The notes: generated by a model not told the origin, from the letters alone. Positions 52,878 to 63,007 are shown, numbered from the stretch's first letter. The stretch: DNA of 64,000 bases from Bacillus sp. NTK034 (GCF_017303275.1 NZ_JAFKOJ010000005.1:62001-126000); one strand, 5' to 3'. Numbers and translations: made by a program.

Positions 52878-53876
52878 TTACCTTACAATTGATATATCTT
52901 TTGGGTGCACTTCTGTGAATAAATTAAAATCAGAGACACACAGTACACCTAACTTCTTATTATGATCATCTACCACACAGACTTCTCCATTTGGAGCAGA
53001 CAATAAGTGTGATAAAGCTGTTTTCAGGTTCTCATTTACAGAAATCACCTGTCCATGCCACTCGCTGTTCAATCGGCTTTTTCTAAATCCGTCACTTAAG
53101 ACCATTAAATCTCTTACTTTTAACAAAGTTAACCTTTTCAGGGCACGATCATCTCCAACGAAATCACGAACAAAGTCGTTCTTCGGATTAGACAGAATTT
53201 CATCAGGCGTGCCAATTTGCTTCAATTTCCCGGCATCAAAGATGGCTACTTTGTCGCCTAATTTAATTGCCTCATCTATATCATGGCTTACAAATAGAAT
53301 GGTTTTTTTCATTTCCTTCTGAATCCGCAAAAACTCATTCTGTAAATGGTCACGAATGACCGGATCAAGTGCTCCAAAAGGTTCATCCATTAGCATAACA
53401 GGGGGATCAGCGGCCAATGCCCGGGCAATCCCAATTCGCTGCTGCTGGCCACCTGATAATTCAAAAGGGTAACGCTTTTGAAACTGCCCCGGGTCTAAAC
53501 CCATCATTTCCATTAGCTCACTATAACGATTCTTCATTCGATTTTGATCCCAGCCCAGCATCTTGGGAACAACATTTATATTGTCTTCAATGGTCATGTT
53601 CGGAAACAGCCCATTGTGCTGGATTACGTATCCAATGGACCTTCGAAGCTTGATGATATCCATGGAATTGATATTTTTTCCATCAACCTCGATACTTCCG
53701 CTTGTAATAGGAATTAAACGGTTTACCATTCTAAGCAGCGTTGTTTTTCCACAGCCTGATGGACCAAGAAATACACAGATTTCTCCTGGTTCAACATGAA
53801 AATTAATGTTATTGACGGCTGTTACCTTTTTGTCAGCGCTTTCATAAACTTTCGTAACATTCTGAAATTCAATCAT
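52878..53876 (-). CDS. ABC importer ATPase, OpuCA type, with CBS region
   Basis: 332 residues: Walker A LGPSGCGKTTLLRMVN, Q-loop IGYVIQHNGLFPNMT, signature LSGGQQQRIGIARAL, Walker B VMLMDEPFGALDP and switch His in FVSHDIDEAIKLG. Residues about 250-332 form a CBS-type region, as in OpuA/OpuC ATPases where CBS senses ionic strength or nucleotide; only one CBS repeat is clear. ATG 53876 follows AAGGTG. Confidence 0.92.
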   Translation of the reverse strand: MIEFQNVTKVYESADKKVTAVNNINFHVEPGEICVFLGPSGCGKTTLLRMVNRLIPITSGSIEVDGKNINSMDIIKLRRSIGYVIQHNGLFPNMTIEDNINVVPKMLGWDQNRMKNRYSELMEMMGLDPGQFQKRYPFELSGGQQQRIGIARALAADPPVMLMDEPFGALDPVIRDHLQNEFLRIQKEMKKTILFVSHDIDEAIKLGDKVAIFDAGKLKQIGTPDEILSNPKNDFVRDFVGDDRALKRLTLLKVRDLMVLSDGFRKSRLNSEWHGQVISVNENLKTALSHLLSAPNGEVCVVDDHNKKLGVLCVSDFNLFTEVHPKDISIVR

Positions 53877-53933
53877 TCTACTTCACCTTCTTTCATATAG
53901 TAAATCCCTCAAGTTTTTTTCAGTCCATATGCT

Positions 53934-54587
53934 TTAAGATTTGATACTTACACCAGAAGAAAATCTTTTCTGAACTTTTCCTAACAAAACATCAATTGAA
54001 ATAGCTAAAATTGAAACCGATATTGCCCCTACCTGGATCATTACTGCATAGCTTGTTGAAATACCTCGGGCTATATACCCGCCTAGCCCTCCCGCTCCAA
54101 TGTAAGCAGCTATTGCGCCAATTCCAATGGTCAATACAATCGCCATCCGCACACCTGCCATAATGACGGGAAACGCCAGAGGAAGCTCCACCTTTATTAG
54201 TCTCTGAAAGGTTGTCATTCCCATGCCGATTGCTGCGTCTCTTACATTCGAATCCACATTTTTTATCGCAATATATGTGTTTCGAATTATAGGCAGCTGT
54301 GAATACAAGATTAAAGCAACTATTGCCGGCAAAAATCCTATTCCCTGATTAATTAGCGAGAAAATAGGAATCATAATCCCAAACAATGCAATACTTGGTA
54401 TAGTCATTATGATTCCTGCCACGGCCAGAACCAGATCTGCTAAACTCTCTCTCTGTGAAATATAAATCCCAAAAGGCACCCCAGTAATTATCGCGATGCC
54501 TACTGCAAGCCCAACTAATTCGATATGCTCCAAGGTCATCTCTAAAATCTCCGGCCAGTTCGTTTGGACAAATTCTAGAATCTCCAA
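53934..54587 (-). CDS. ABC importer permease, first gene of the sigma-54 operon
   Basis: Membrane component of 217 residues, about five or six helices, with loop SNVRDAAIGMGMTTFQRLIKVELP. TTG 54587 is preceded by GGGGGGAG. It is the first gene after the sigma-54 promoter at 54624-54639, followed by ATPase, second permease, binding protein, MmgE/PrpD and alpha/beta hydrolase with small gaps. Confidence 0.9.
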   Translation of the reverse strand: MEILEFVQTNWPEILEMTLEHIELVGLAVGIAIITGVPFGIYISQRESLADLVLAVAGIIMTIPSIALFGIMIPIFSLINQGIGFLPAIVALILYSQLPIIRNTYIAIKNVDSNVRDAAIGMGMTTFQRLIKVELPLAFPVIMAGVRMAIVLTIGIGAIAAYIGAGGLGGYIARGISTSYAVMIQVGAISVSILAISIDVLLGKVQKRFSSGVSIKS

Positions 54588-54623
54588 ATTCTCCCCCCTT
54601 ATATTATTCTTACTTATATATCT

Positions 54624-54639
54624 AGCAAGTTTTGTGCCA
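54624..54639 (-). promoter_or_regulatory. Sigma-54 promoter of the ABC importer operon
   Basis: Minus strand TGGCAC-N5-TTGCT: invariant GG and GC pairs are at the right spacing and only the last base differs from consensus. 36 bases upstream of the first importer gene and just below an NtrC-type regulator gene. Confidence 0.88.
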
Positions 54640-54695
54640 ACTTAAGTTAACCGATTTTATTGAATTTTCTAAATAAATTGTAAAGATATCCTCCC

Positions 54696-54721
54696 ATTGT
54701 GTAAAAAAATATTTACACAAT
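54696..54721. promoter_or_regulatory. Upstream activating site, 26-bp inverted repeat
   Basis: ATTGTGTAAA, six bases, exact complement TTTACACAAT, 57 bases upstream of the -24 element and just after the regulator stop. It is the likely enhancer for the adjacent NtrC-type regulator. Confidence 0.75.
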
Positions 54722-54774
54722 ACTGTTCGCTGCAAAAAGGCTGCTAACAATATCTGCTAGCAACCCAGGCGAAT

Positions 54775-56142
54775 TCATATGTTCTCCGAGAAAAACTTGT
54801 TCATTTTATATAAAAGGCTTTGTCTTGAAATCCCAAGCTTTCTTGCCGCTTTAGCAGGCTGTCCAAGTGATTCATCAAGTGCCTTCAAAATATATTTCTT
54901 CTCAATTTCGTCCATAATTTCCGGCAATGAAGCACTATTTTCTATTTTAATCATATCATTTGAGTTATCATTTTTTACTTCACGGATTTCCCTCGGAAAA
55001 TCTTCGATTGTGATCGAATCCCCATCACATAATACAACCGCTCGTTCAATTGCATTTTCAAGCTCACGGACGTTTCCCGGCCACCCGTAATTCATTAAAT
55101 GACTCATTAATTTCCTGGTGGTTTTATAATCTTTTTGATGCTTGCTCCGATACTTTTCAAGAAAGTTTTCTACTAAAAGGGGGATATCCTCTTTTCGCTC
55201 CTTTAGGGATGGAATATAAATATCTACTATGTTTAATCGATAATATAAATCTTCCCTGAAGTTCCCCTCTTCTACTAGTCTCTTTAGATCGCGATTTGTA
55301 GCACAAATAATTCGGATGTCGACCTTGCTTAATTTATCGCTTCCAACCCGCATGAAGGTTTTATCTTGTGTTACCTGCAGGAGCTTAGCCTGGAAAGACG
55401 GTGAGATTTCACCAATTTCATCTAAAAAAATCGTTCCGCCATTTGCGGATTCAAATTTCCCTTTTCGGCTCGATACTGCCCCGGTAAATGAGCCTTTTTC
55501 ATGGCCAAAAAGTTCACTCTCCAGCAATTGTTCAGGAATCGCTGCACAATTTATGGGAATAAAGGGTGCATGTTTCCTTTCACTCAGCATATGGATCATT
55601 TGTGCAATTTTTGTTTTCCCTGTTCCGCTCTCGCCTTGAATGAGTATGTTTGCTTCCGTTGCTGAAACTCTCTCTACCAGCCTAAGAATATTTTTCATGG
55701 GACTGCTATTAGCTACGAGTTCTCCATGAACTTCAGAATGAAGAAGCTGTTCTTTCAATTTTTTATTTTCTTCTTTTACACCAAGCCATTCAAAAGCCTT
55801 TTCAATCGTAACGATGAGTTCATTTAATTTTACAGGCTTGACCATATAGTCAAATGCTCCTGCTTTCATTGCAGATACTGCATTATCGATATTGCCAAAA
55901 GCAGTCATCATAATATAGATCTTGTTAGGATAAAGTCCAATAAATTCATGTAAAAGTTCTAAGCCTGAGGCATCCGGAAGCTTCAAATCCAAAAAAACAA
56001 GATCGGCATTAGTATCAGCGATTTTATTTCGAGCCTCTTGTCCGTTGGCCGCTGTATACACGTTATATCCTTGCTTGGATAATGAAGATTTTAAGATTTT
56101 CAATATTTTCGATTCATCATCAACCAGTAAAATATTTTTCAT
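54775..56142 (-). CDS. NtrC-type sigma-54 response regulator
   Basis: 455 residues: receiver domain (about 1-120) with VDDE acid pair, phosphoacceptor Asp in LVFLDLKLPDASG and Lys in MVKPVKL; AAA+ domain (about 140-370) with GESGTGKTK, the sigma-54 loop GSFTGA (Ser for the usual Ala/Phe-adjacent residue of GAFTGA) and TIFLDEIGE; Fis-type HTH (about 410-452; QPAKAARKLGISRQSLLYKM). ATG 56142 lies 10 bases after the kinase stop. It should act at 54624-54639 and 63008-63023. Confidence 0.94.
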   Translation of the reverse strand: MKNILLVDDESKILKILKSSLSKQGYNVYTAANGQEARNKIADTNADLVFLDLKLPDASGLELLHEFIGLYPNKIYIMMTAFGNIDNAVSAMKAGAFDYMVKPVKLNELIVTIEKAFEWLGVKEENKKLKEQLLHSEVHGELVANSSPMKNILRLVERVSATEANILIQGESGTGKTKIAQMIHMLSERKHAPFIPINCAAIPEQLLESELFGHEKGSFTGAVSSRKGKFESANGGTIFLDEIGEISPSFQAKLLQVTQDKTFMRVGSDKLSKVDIRIICATNRDLKRLVEEGNFREDLYYRLNIVDIYIPSLKERKEDIPLLVENFLEKYRSKHQKDYKTTRKLMSHLMNYGWPGNVRELENAIERAVVLCDGDSITIEDFPREIREVKNDNSNDMIKIENSASLPEIMDEIEKKYILKALDESLGQPAKAARKLGISRQSLLYKMNKFFSENI

Positions 56143-56152
56143 GCTTCTAAGC

Positions 56153-58246
56153 TCACCTTTCTTCAGTAAACTTTGGCAGTTGAACGGATAATACGGTGCC
56201 GCTTATATCGGAATTTGCTTGAATGACCCCGCCAAATTGTGTTGTGATTTCATAAGCTATTGACAACCCTAATCCAGTGCCTTCTTTCTTCGTTGTAAAA
56301 AATGGATTAAAAATCCACTTGATTTCACTTTCCGGTATGCCTAAACCATTATCCTTTATTTCTATTAACCAATCAGATTCATAATCCAATATGCGAACAG
56401 TTAACTTGCCTCCCTCATCCATTGCGTGAAGACTATTAATAATAATATTTAAAAACACCTGACTTAGTTTCCCTGGAGTTGCCAGTACAAATGCTTCTTC
56501 GACAGCAAAGGATTTTGAAACCGATATATTCCGATCGGCAAAATTGTTTTTTAGAAGTCCTAATAATTCATCCAATACAGCAGCTAAGTCCACCTTTTCC
56601 AACTCATCGTCAGATTCCCCCCTGGATAAATTCAAGAAATCTGTTAACAGTTGATTTAATCGATCCGTTGTTTCTAATATATCGTCAGTCATTTCCTGAA
56701 TAAAGGAAGGATCTTGCATGTCCAGCTGGATTGCTTCTGCAGCTGCTTGAATAATGCTTAAAGGATTTTTAATTTCATGTGCAATTCCTGCAGTCATCTG
56801 TCCCAGGGAAGCCAGCTTCTCACTTTGCTTTAGATATTCCTCCATTTTCTTCATATCACTTACATCTCTTAGAATGAGGATCGATCCAAGAATATTCTGA
56901 TCTTCCCCGCTAAATAAAGAAGAGTATATACGGACATCATGCCTTCTGCCGTTCTTATCATAAATATAGCTTTCCTGTTCATTAATTTCTTTTCCTTCCT
57001 TTATGGTCCTCCATGACAGAAAATCAGCTTCATTTCTTTTCAATGGAAGATCGATAATATACCTGCCAATTGCCTCAGTCCTGGAAAATCCCGATAACTC
57101 CTCCGCCCCTTTATTAAAGGTAACAATCCTTCCATCCTTGTTAATCGTGATGATTCCATATGGTATCGATTCCAATATATAGAACAAATGTCTTTCTTTA
57201 TTTTTCAATTCCATTGCCATACTTGCCATCGTTTTTGTAAGATTTTCAAGTTCGTCACCCGTATGGAGAAGCTCAAAGTCAGCTCTTTTCCCATCCGAAT
57301 ATTCCTTAGCCTGATTCGTTAAATTCGTTATGGGCTTAATGAATCGAAATGCCCCGAACAATGTCAATAAATAAGTAAGAAAAACGACAATGATAAAACC
57401 TTTAAATAAAAGCACTTGTACCTGTCTTGCAGGCTCCATTGCCTGATCGATAGATTCACAAATAATAAGCCCCAATCCGCCTAATGTAATCGGCCTATAG
57501 GAAGCGAGCATAAATTCATTAAACAATAATCCTTCCCATATACCGCTTCGATACTTGTTAAGCATTTGGCCAAGTTCATGATTCTTAAGCGTCTCACCAA
57601 TTAATTGTTCCTTAGAATGTGCAATGATTGTTTCATTTCGGTCTATTAAAACATTCAGTCCCTCTGAACCAATCTTTCCCTCCGAAAGATATTCTGAGAG
57701 GATATTTAGATTAACATAGGCAAGTATCGCTCCCCGATACTGCCCTCCATCATCAAGGACTGGATACGCAATCCCGATTGTTTTCCGGCCATCTTCGAGG
57801 GTAAGCAGATTTGATATGTAAAACGCCTTGGTCCATTTTAATCTCTCTAAAATCTTATTCAAATCTCCCGATGCAGACTTTTTTACATTAGGTATCGTGG
57901 TAATTGAATTACCCGATTCATCCATGACGTCGATAAATAGATATAGAGGGTTTTCAGAAACAAGCCGCTCCATTTCCTTCCGGTAAAAATATGTATTCTC
58001 TTTAGAATTACTTAGAACGAACTCGGAAATGACACGGATATCATTAATCATTTTGTCAAACATAAAACTGGTTTTCGTGCTGACGGTCTTTGACATTAAT
58101 TCATTTCGGTATTCAATTTCCGAACGTACCGAATCATTTAGTACATTCATGGTCACAAAATAAATTGAAGCCAGAGATCCAAAGACGACGATAAAGGTCA
58201 TAAATACATATCTCTTTGTTATCCTTGATTGCAATAATTTTTTCAA
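56153..58246 (-). CDS. Membrane sensor histidine kinase with Cache, HAMP and PAS domains
   Basis: About 697 residues: TM1 about 14-36, extracellular double-Cache-like region to about 280, TM2 about 285-308, HAMP, PAS (about 365-475; ILESIPYGIITINKDGRIV), HisKA with phospho-His in AGIAHEIKNPLSII, and HATPase_c with N-box NIIINSLHAMDEGG, DNGLGIPE and GTGLGLS. Start TTG 58246 follows AGGGGA at 7 bases; another TTG at 58264 has no site. The layout resembles DctB/NtrB-like kinases paired with NtrC regulators. The extracellular Cache domain suggests it senses the substrate outside, before import. Confidence 0.92.
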   Translation of the reverse strand: MKKLLQSRITKRYVFMTFIVVFGSLASIYFVTMNVLNDSVRSEIEYRNELMSKTVSTKTSFMFDKMINDIRVISEFVLSNSKENTYFYRKEMERLVSENPLYLFIDVMDESGNSITTIPNVKKSASGDLNKILERLKWTKAFYISNLLTLEDGRKTIGIAYPVLDDGGQYRGAILAYVNLNILSEYLSEGKIGSEGLNVLIDRNETIIAHSKEQLIGETLKNHELGQMLNKYRSGIWEGLLFNEFMLASYRPITLGGLGLIICESIDQAMEPARQVQVLLFKGFIIVVFLTYLLTLFGAFRFIKPITNLTNQAKEYSDGKRADFELLHTGDELENLTKTMASMAMELKNKERHLFYILESIPYGIITINKDGRIVTFNKGAEELSGFSRTEAIGRYIIDLPLKRNEADFLSWRTIKEGKEINEQESYIYDKNGRRHDVRIYSSLFSGEDQNILGSILILRDVSDMKKMEEYLKQSEKLASLGQMTAGIAHEIKNPLSIIQAAAEAIQLDMQDPSFIQEMTDDILETTDRLNQLLTDFLNLSRGESDDELEKVDLAAVLDELLGLLKNNFADRNISVSKSFAVEEAFVLATPGKLSQVFLNIIINSLHAMDEGGKLTVRILDYESDWLIEIKDNGLGIPESEIKWIFNPFFTTKKEGTGLGLSIAYEITTQFGGVIQANSDISGTVLSVQLPKFTEER

Positions 58247-58330
58247 AGAAATTTCCCCTGTCAAAGTTGTCCTGAGATTGATTAATATTTAGAAAATTCT
58301 TATATATGCTATTATAGTAGAATAAAAGAA

Positions 58331-58392
58331 ACAAAAACACCCTTGCTATAAGTATTGGTTAATGATCCATTACTCTACATGCAAGGGTTCTT
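58331..58392 (-). terminator. Terminator of the DUF6282-GlcD-GlcF-nitrilase operon
   Basis: ACCCTTGC / GCAAGGGT stem with an inner AGTA...TACT stem, followed by GTTTTTGTTTC on the minus strand. It separates the oxidation operon from the kinase gene. Confidence 0.82.
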
Positions 58393-58404
58393 TTTAATAA
58401 GATT

Positions 58405-59247
58405 TCAAACGAAATCTTGATCCGCAATCTCTTTAAAATGCTTTAATGTAATATGAACATCTTCATCTCTCATTATGGGTAATAGCTTCCGTATTTCTTT
58501 TACTGCTTTATAATCAATTTCACAAATTTGAACAGCTGGATCTCCATAAGGACATTGTAAAATGATTTCACCATACGGATTAATCACTTTTGAATTCCCA
58601 TAAAACATAATGCCGTTCTCAATCCCTACGCGGTTTACCAACGCTACATAGCACCCATAAACGCTTGCGTAAAACTGGCCTACCCTCTCCCAGCCTGCAG
58701 AACTGGAATAGTCACTGCCGAGACCGCCTTCCGGACTATTAATTAAGGCTATCAAGAGAGAAGTGTGGTGGTGTGCAGCAATATGGGGCAATGACGGATG
58801 CCATACATCATTGCAGATCAGCATGCTGGAAATAAAAGAACCTATTTGATCCAGGTTTACTTTTTTTCCTCTTGCGAAGTATTTTGCTTCCTCAAAGTCA
58901 CCGTAATTAGTTGGGTAGATCTTTCTTTGAATAGAGGTAATCTTCCCATTCTGAATCATGATTGCTGAATTGTAAATTTGCTCGCCCTTCCCCTTTTCAA
59001 CAAAGCCGAATACAACATTCACACCTGTATCTGCGGAAGCCTCGCATACTTGCAAAATTTCCTTTGCATCTGTTGTGAGCGCAACATCAAATAGTTGATC
59101 TTTGAGGTCATATCCTGTTAAAGATAACTCTGGGAAAACGAGTAACTCTGCTTTCCCATCATTCTCATGCATTATATCTATCATTTGCGCTAAATTGGCT
59201 TGAACATTTCCAAAGAGAGGAGCAACTTGGGCTATTCCTATTCTCAT
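58405..59247 (-). CDS. Nitrilase-superfamily carbon-nitrogen hydrolase
   Basis: Cytosolic amidase-like enzyme of 280 residues with the Glu-Lys-Cys triad: FPELSLTGYDL, KIYPTNYGDFEEAKYF and MLICNDVWHPS. The family cleaves amides, carbamoyl compounds or nitriles, or acts in NAD synthesis domains; NAD synthetase is not attached. ATG 59247 follows AAGGAG. It ends the sigma-54 operon starting at 62963, so it probably releases ammonia or an amine from a pathway intermediate. Confidence 0.9.
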   Translation of the reverse strand: MRIGIAQVAPLFGNVQANLAQMIDIMHENDGKAELLVFPELSLTGYDLKDQLFDVALTTDAKEILQVCEASADTGVNVVFGFVEKGKGEQIYNSAIMIQNGKITSIQRKIYPTNYGDFEEAKYFARGKKVNLDQIGSFISSMLICNDVWHPSLPHIAAHHHTSLLIALINSPEGGLGSDYSSSAGWERVGQFYASVYGCYVALVNRVGIENGIMFYGNSKVINPYGEIILQCPYGDPAVQICEIDYKAVKEIRKLLPIMRDEDVHITLKHFKEIADQDFV

Positions 59248-59285
59248 AATCGTTCTCCTTTTCCATTAAGAATAAACAGACCATC

Positions 59286-60662
59286 CTAAGAAATTCCGCA
59301 AGCCTCTGCGAGTACATCTACTAAATGGACTCCTTGCACTTGGCCGCTGCACCCCTTCCGTTCGATTCCAAGACGCATTTGCAAGAGGCATCCTGGGTTC
59401 GTTGTGACAACGGTTGCCGCTTTCGTTTCTTCTATATTCTCCATTTTTCCATCAAGGATTTCCATGGACTCCCCAAAATGGAGAAGATTATAAATACCGC
59501 CTGAAGCACAGCATTTATCACTGCCTGAAAGCTCAACAAAAGCAGCGCCTGGTACAGATTTCAGTAATTTTCTAGGCTGCTCATGCACCCTCTGGACATT
59601 TCTTAGATGACATGAATCCTGATAAGTGATTACACCATTCCATTGCTTCTTAAAAGGAAGAGGACCGAATTCCACCAGAATTTCACTAATATCCCTGGAG
59701 GCACGAGAGAATTTCTTTGCCCGTTCAGCCCATTCTTCATCATTTTTCATAAGATCTTCATATTCCTTAAGAAGAGCTCCGCAACCACCGGCATTATTAA
59801 TATAGTATTGGGATTCTGATTCTTCAAAAGCAGAAATATTTTGCTTCGCAAGCTCCTTTGCACCTTCTATCATTCCTTGATGGGCATGAAGGGCACCACA
59901 GCAATTTTGCGATTTCGGAATAATTACTTCACAGCCGGCTACTGTTAGGAGCTCGATTGATAATCTATTTGTTCTGTTGAGCAAGGCATCCGAAATACAG
60001 CCTGTAAAAAATGCAACCCGTGCTTTTTTGGAGCCCTTGGCGGGAATGATGGTTCCTAATTTGTTTCTCTTTAATGGAGATTCTACAAGCGGCAGCACGT
60101 TTTCAATTTGAGCCAGCGGTTCTGAAATCTTGTGCAATAACTTTGTTTTTTTCACCATTTTTCTAATTCCGGACTTTTGATAAAACCATGTTAAATTCCC
60201 TAGTAACCTCATCCGCTTTGGGTATGGAAATACTTGAGATAAGACCAGATGTTTCAGATTGTCATTCATTGTTCCAGCATCATTGTTCATTTGTTCCTCT
60301 GCAATGACGTTTTTTGCTGTCTCTAATATGTGCCCATAGGGAACGCCCACAGGGCAGGCCACTTCACAGGCCCGGCAGCCCAGGCATAAATCAATGGGTT
60401 CAGACAAGTGGCTTGAAATATCTATTTTTCCTTCGGCTGCCATCTTGACAAGGTTGATTCTCCCCCTTGGTGATGCGGACTCTTTTCCCATTGATTCGTA
60501 TGTTGGACAAGCAGGCAAACAATATCCGCACTGGATACACTGATTAGTGGCTTCATAGGCCAGTTCGTATAACCGATTGCCCTTTTTTGAAAAGAGAGAA
60601 AGCGAATGTATAGATTTATTGTCTTCACTCACATCTTGCGTTTTTTTCAATGGAGCATTCAT
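59286..60662 (-). CDS. GlcF-type iron-sulfur oxidoreductase subunit
   Basis: 458 residues. Two 4Fe-4S clusters near the N-terminus (CIQCGYCLPACPTY, CLGCRACEVACPVG) and two CCG domains in the C-terminal half (SQNCCGALHAHQG, DSCHLRN and DKCCASGGIYN). It is the electron-transfer partner of the FAD subunit next door in 2-hydroxyacid oxidation, passing electrons towards quinone at the membrane. ATG 60662 is immediately after the GlcD stop (1-base gap), so the subunits are coupled. No glcE gene is present. Confidence 0.92.
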   Translation of the reverse strand: MNAPLKKTQDVSEDNKSIHSLSLFSKKGNRLYELAYEATNQCIQCGYCLPACPTYESMGKESASPRGRINLVKMAAEGKIDISSHLSEPIDLCLGCRACEVACPVGVPYGHILETAKNVIAEEQMNNDAGTMNDNLKHLVLSQVFPYPKRMRLLGNLTWFYQKSGIRKMVKKTKLLHKISEPLAQIENVLPLVESPLKRNKLGTIIPAKGSKKARVAFFTGCISDALLNRTNRLSIELLTVAGCEVIIPKSQNCCGALHAHQGMIEGAKELAKQNISAFEESESQYYINNAGGCGALLKEYEDLMKNDEEWAERAKKFSRASRDISEILVEFGPLPFKKQWNGVITYQDSCHLRNVQRVHEQPRKLLKSVPGAAFVELSGSDKCCASGGIYNLLHFGESMEILDGKMENIEETKAATVVTTNPGCLLQMRLGIERKGCSGQVQGVHLVDVLAEACGIS

Positions 60663-60663
60663 G

Positions 60664-62076
60664 TTAAACTAACACCACCTTTGTTTGCCCCGCTTTTGGA
60701 AAGATCTTTCCCGGATTTAATATATTGTTAGGATCCCAGGCGTTTTTTACTTTTTTCATGAGACCAAGACCCGCTTCCCCAAGCTCCATTTCCATATATG
60801 GCGCTTTAAGCGTCCCAATTCCATGCTCGCCTGATAGCGTTCCTCCAAGTGAAACAGCAGCTTCAAATATTTCACTTACCGCATTTTCGGCTCGTTTCAT
60901 TTCTTCGATATTTCGTTTATCCGTAATGATATTTGGGTGTAAATTCCCATCGCCTGCATGACCAAAAACCACTAAGTTTAATTCGTACTTTATTCGGATT
61001 TGGCTCAATTTCTCCATCATGGCAGGAATTTGGCTTCGAGGAACCGTAGCATCCTCAGAAATTTTAGTTGGCCCCATTTGTGTAATGGCAGGGGAAACCA
61101 TTCGGCGAGCTTTCCATATTTCTTCTCTTTCCTCTTCTGTTCTGGCAGTTCTAACAGCAGCTGCTCCCACTTGCCAGCAAATCTCTTCACATTTTTCAAT
61201 TTCCTCATTTATGGCCAAGGGATGCCCATCCACTTCTATAATGACAAGCGCTTCGGCATTTACCGGAAGCCCGCACGGACTAAAATTCTCAACCGCCCTT
61301 ATACATGCGTTATCCATTAATTCCATGGCTGCCGGCATAATTCCTGAAGACAAAATTTTGGTTATAGCGTATCCTGAGTCAACTAATCTGCTAAATGTGG
61401 CTAATAAAGTCTTGCGCGCTTTCGGTTTTGGAATTAATCGCAATGTTGCCTCCGTTACAATCGCCAGAGTCCCTTCAGATCCAACAATTAATCTTGTTAA
61501 ATCATAACCTGTGACATTCTTAACCGTTTTCCCGCCTGTTCGGACAATTTCCCCTTCGGGTGTTACTACTTCCAATCCGATCACGTATTCCTTAGTCGTT
61601 CCGTATTTCAGTCCCTTCGGCCCGCTTGAATTCTCTAATAAATTTCCGCCAATAGTGGACACTTTGGAACTGCTCGGGTCCGGAGGATAAAATAGCCCTG
61701 CTTTTTCTGCCTGGTAATGAATCTCACCAGTCGTAACCCCAGGAGATACAATGGCTAATAAGTTTTCACAATCAATGATTAATTTTTTATTCATTCGAGT
61801 CATATCCAGGACGATTCCACCTTCAACAGGCAATGGACCCCCGCTTAAGGATGTCGCCGCCCCTCTTGGATAGACTGGGATTTTATGTTTGTTTGCAATT
61901 TTCATAATCTTACTTATTTCAATCGCACTCTCAGGCTGGATGGCCAATTGGGGCAAATATTCACCAAAAGAAGCATCATAGCTATAAGAATATAGTTCTT
62001 CCAGACTGGTGAGAACACGATTAGCAGGAATAATTCCCTCGATTTCTCTTACTATAGCATCTTCCAATTTTTTCAT
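60664..62076 (-). CDS. GlcD-type FAD-linked 2-hydroxyacid oxidase
   Basis: 470 residues: FAD-binding PCMH domain (about 40-215; YPRGAATSLSGG, TIGGNLLENSSGPKGLKYG) and the FAD-oxidase C-terminal domain with the metal motif VVFGHAGDGNLHPNI and SLGGTLSGEHGIG. It would oxidise glycolate, D-lactate or another 2-hydroxyacid. ATG 62076 has AAAGG directly against it; TTG 62067 is better spaced, so the start is uncertain by three residues. It is the second gene in the sigma-54 operon. Confidence 0.92.
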   Translation of the reverse strand: MKKLEDAIVREIEGIIPANRVLTSLEELYSYSYDASFGEYLPQLAIQPESAIEISKIMKIANKHKIPVYPRGAATSLSGGPLPVEGGIVLDMTRMNKKLIIDCENLLAIVSPGVTTGEIHYQAEKAGLFYPPDPSSSKVSTIGGNLLENSSGPKGLKYGTTKEYVIGLEVVTPEGEIVRTGGKTVKNVTGYDLTRLIVGSEGTLAIVTEATLRLIPKPKARKTLLATFSRLVDSGYAITKILSSGIMPAAMELMDNACIRAVENFSPCGLPVNAEALVIIEVDGHPLAINEEIEKCEEICWQVGAAAVRTARTEEEREEIWKARRMVSPAITQMGPTKISEDATVPRSQIPAMMEKLSQIRIKYELNLVVFGHAGDGNLHPNIITDKRNIEEMKRAENAVSEIFEAAVSLGGTLSGEHGIGTLKAPYMEMELGEAGLGLMKKVKNAWDPNNILNPGKIFPKAGQTKVVLV

Positions 62077-62081
62077 CCTTT

Positions 62082-62963
62082 CTAAATCCCCAGCAGCCTC
62101 TTAGGGTTGTCACTTACCATTTTCGTAATCTCATTTTCTGTTATTCCATATGCCAGCATTTCTTCTATAAAATTACTTAAGGCTTTAATAGGTGCAATAT
62201 TATGCCGCTGTCCGTAATCTGTCACCATTACACAGGAATCAGCTCCAAGAACTTTAATGCTCTCAGCCATTTCCCTTGGGGAAATATCGTTAAAGTCTTC
62301 ACTGCATGCTAAATAACATTTTTCCAGGATGCACCCTTTTTTCACTAATTCTTTTTCTAATTCAAAAGGCACTCTGGCAATACCTAAATCTGTATGCTGA
62401 ATTAAGATTTTCTCAACTTTTTTCTCAATAGCTGCCTCCACTAATACAAGCACTTCCTCAGCAGCCAGATGTCCCGTGGCCAACACAATATCCGCCTCTG
62501 CAACCAGTTCTAAGATTTCATGTACTTCCGGCAGGAGTTTTTTGTTTTCATCCCAAATTTCAATCCCGGAACCAGGGTGCTTCATAGAACGCTTGCTATT
62601 AAAGAATTTGGTTTTCTTTTTACCAAAATACCTTTGATGCTCTTCAGCAGAAAAAGTAGGCATCCAAATGATTTTCGCCCCTAAACGGATCGCTGCATCT
62701 ACTGCGGTTGGAGACAACCCTCCTGTAAAATAATTGCACACCAGCCCCCCGTACACATGAACTCCGGGCTCTTTTTCCCGGATTAAACTTGCCCGGTCAA
62801 CTGTCTGAGCTTCATGTGCCTTTAAAACCACACCCGCCATCTCAGCATTTTTAATATCCTCTATTAGTTCCCAGTCGGTTTGCTTCCTTGGAAACAAACT
62901 TGGTGAACTATGAACATGTAATTCAATTGCTCCTTTTAATAATGGATGAAACTCTTGTGCCAT
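62082..62963 (-). CDS. DUF6282-like metal-dependent amidohydrolase
   Basis: About 293 residues with amidohydrolase/PHP-like metal motifs: IELHVHSSPSLF (HxH), VVLKAHEAQT, LATGHLAAEE, LIQHTDLG and VMVTDYGQRHN. It resembles DUF6282 proteins, which have no assigned reaction to my knowledge. ATG 62963 follows AAGGAG at 8 bases; GTG 62972 is too close to that site. It is the first gene after the sigma-54 promoter at 63008-63023, placing it at the head of the oxidation pathway. Ring opening or amide hydrolysis is a reasonable guess. Confidence 0.83.
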   Translation of the reverse strand: MAQEFHPLLKGAIELHVHSSPSLFPRKQTDWELIEDIKNAEMAGVVLKAHEAQTVDRASLIREKEPGVHVYGGLVCNYFTGGLSPTAVDAAIRLGAKIIWMPTFSAEEHQRYFGKKKTKFFNSKRSMKHPGSGIEIWDENKKLLPEVHEILELVAEADIVLATGHLAAEEVLVLVEAAIEKKVEKILIQHTDLGIARVPFELEKELVKKGCILEKCYLACSEDFNDISPREMAESIKVLGADSCVMVTDYGQRHNIAPIKALSNFIEEMLAYGITENEITKMVSDNPKRLLGI

Positions 62964-63007
62964 AGCCGCCACTCCTTAGCATTAAATTTATTGTTATAAA
63001 AGTAATT

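Noticed and set aside
51175-54587. Plain osmoprotectant uptake operon (opuC)
   Set aside because: The sigma-54 promoter, NtrC-type regulator and downstream MmgE/PrpD and hydrolase genes point to catabolic use, although the transporter family is the same.
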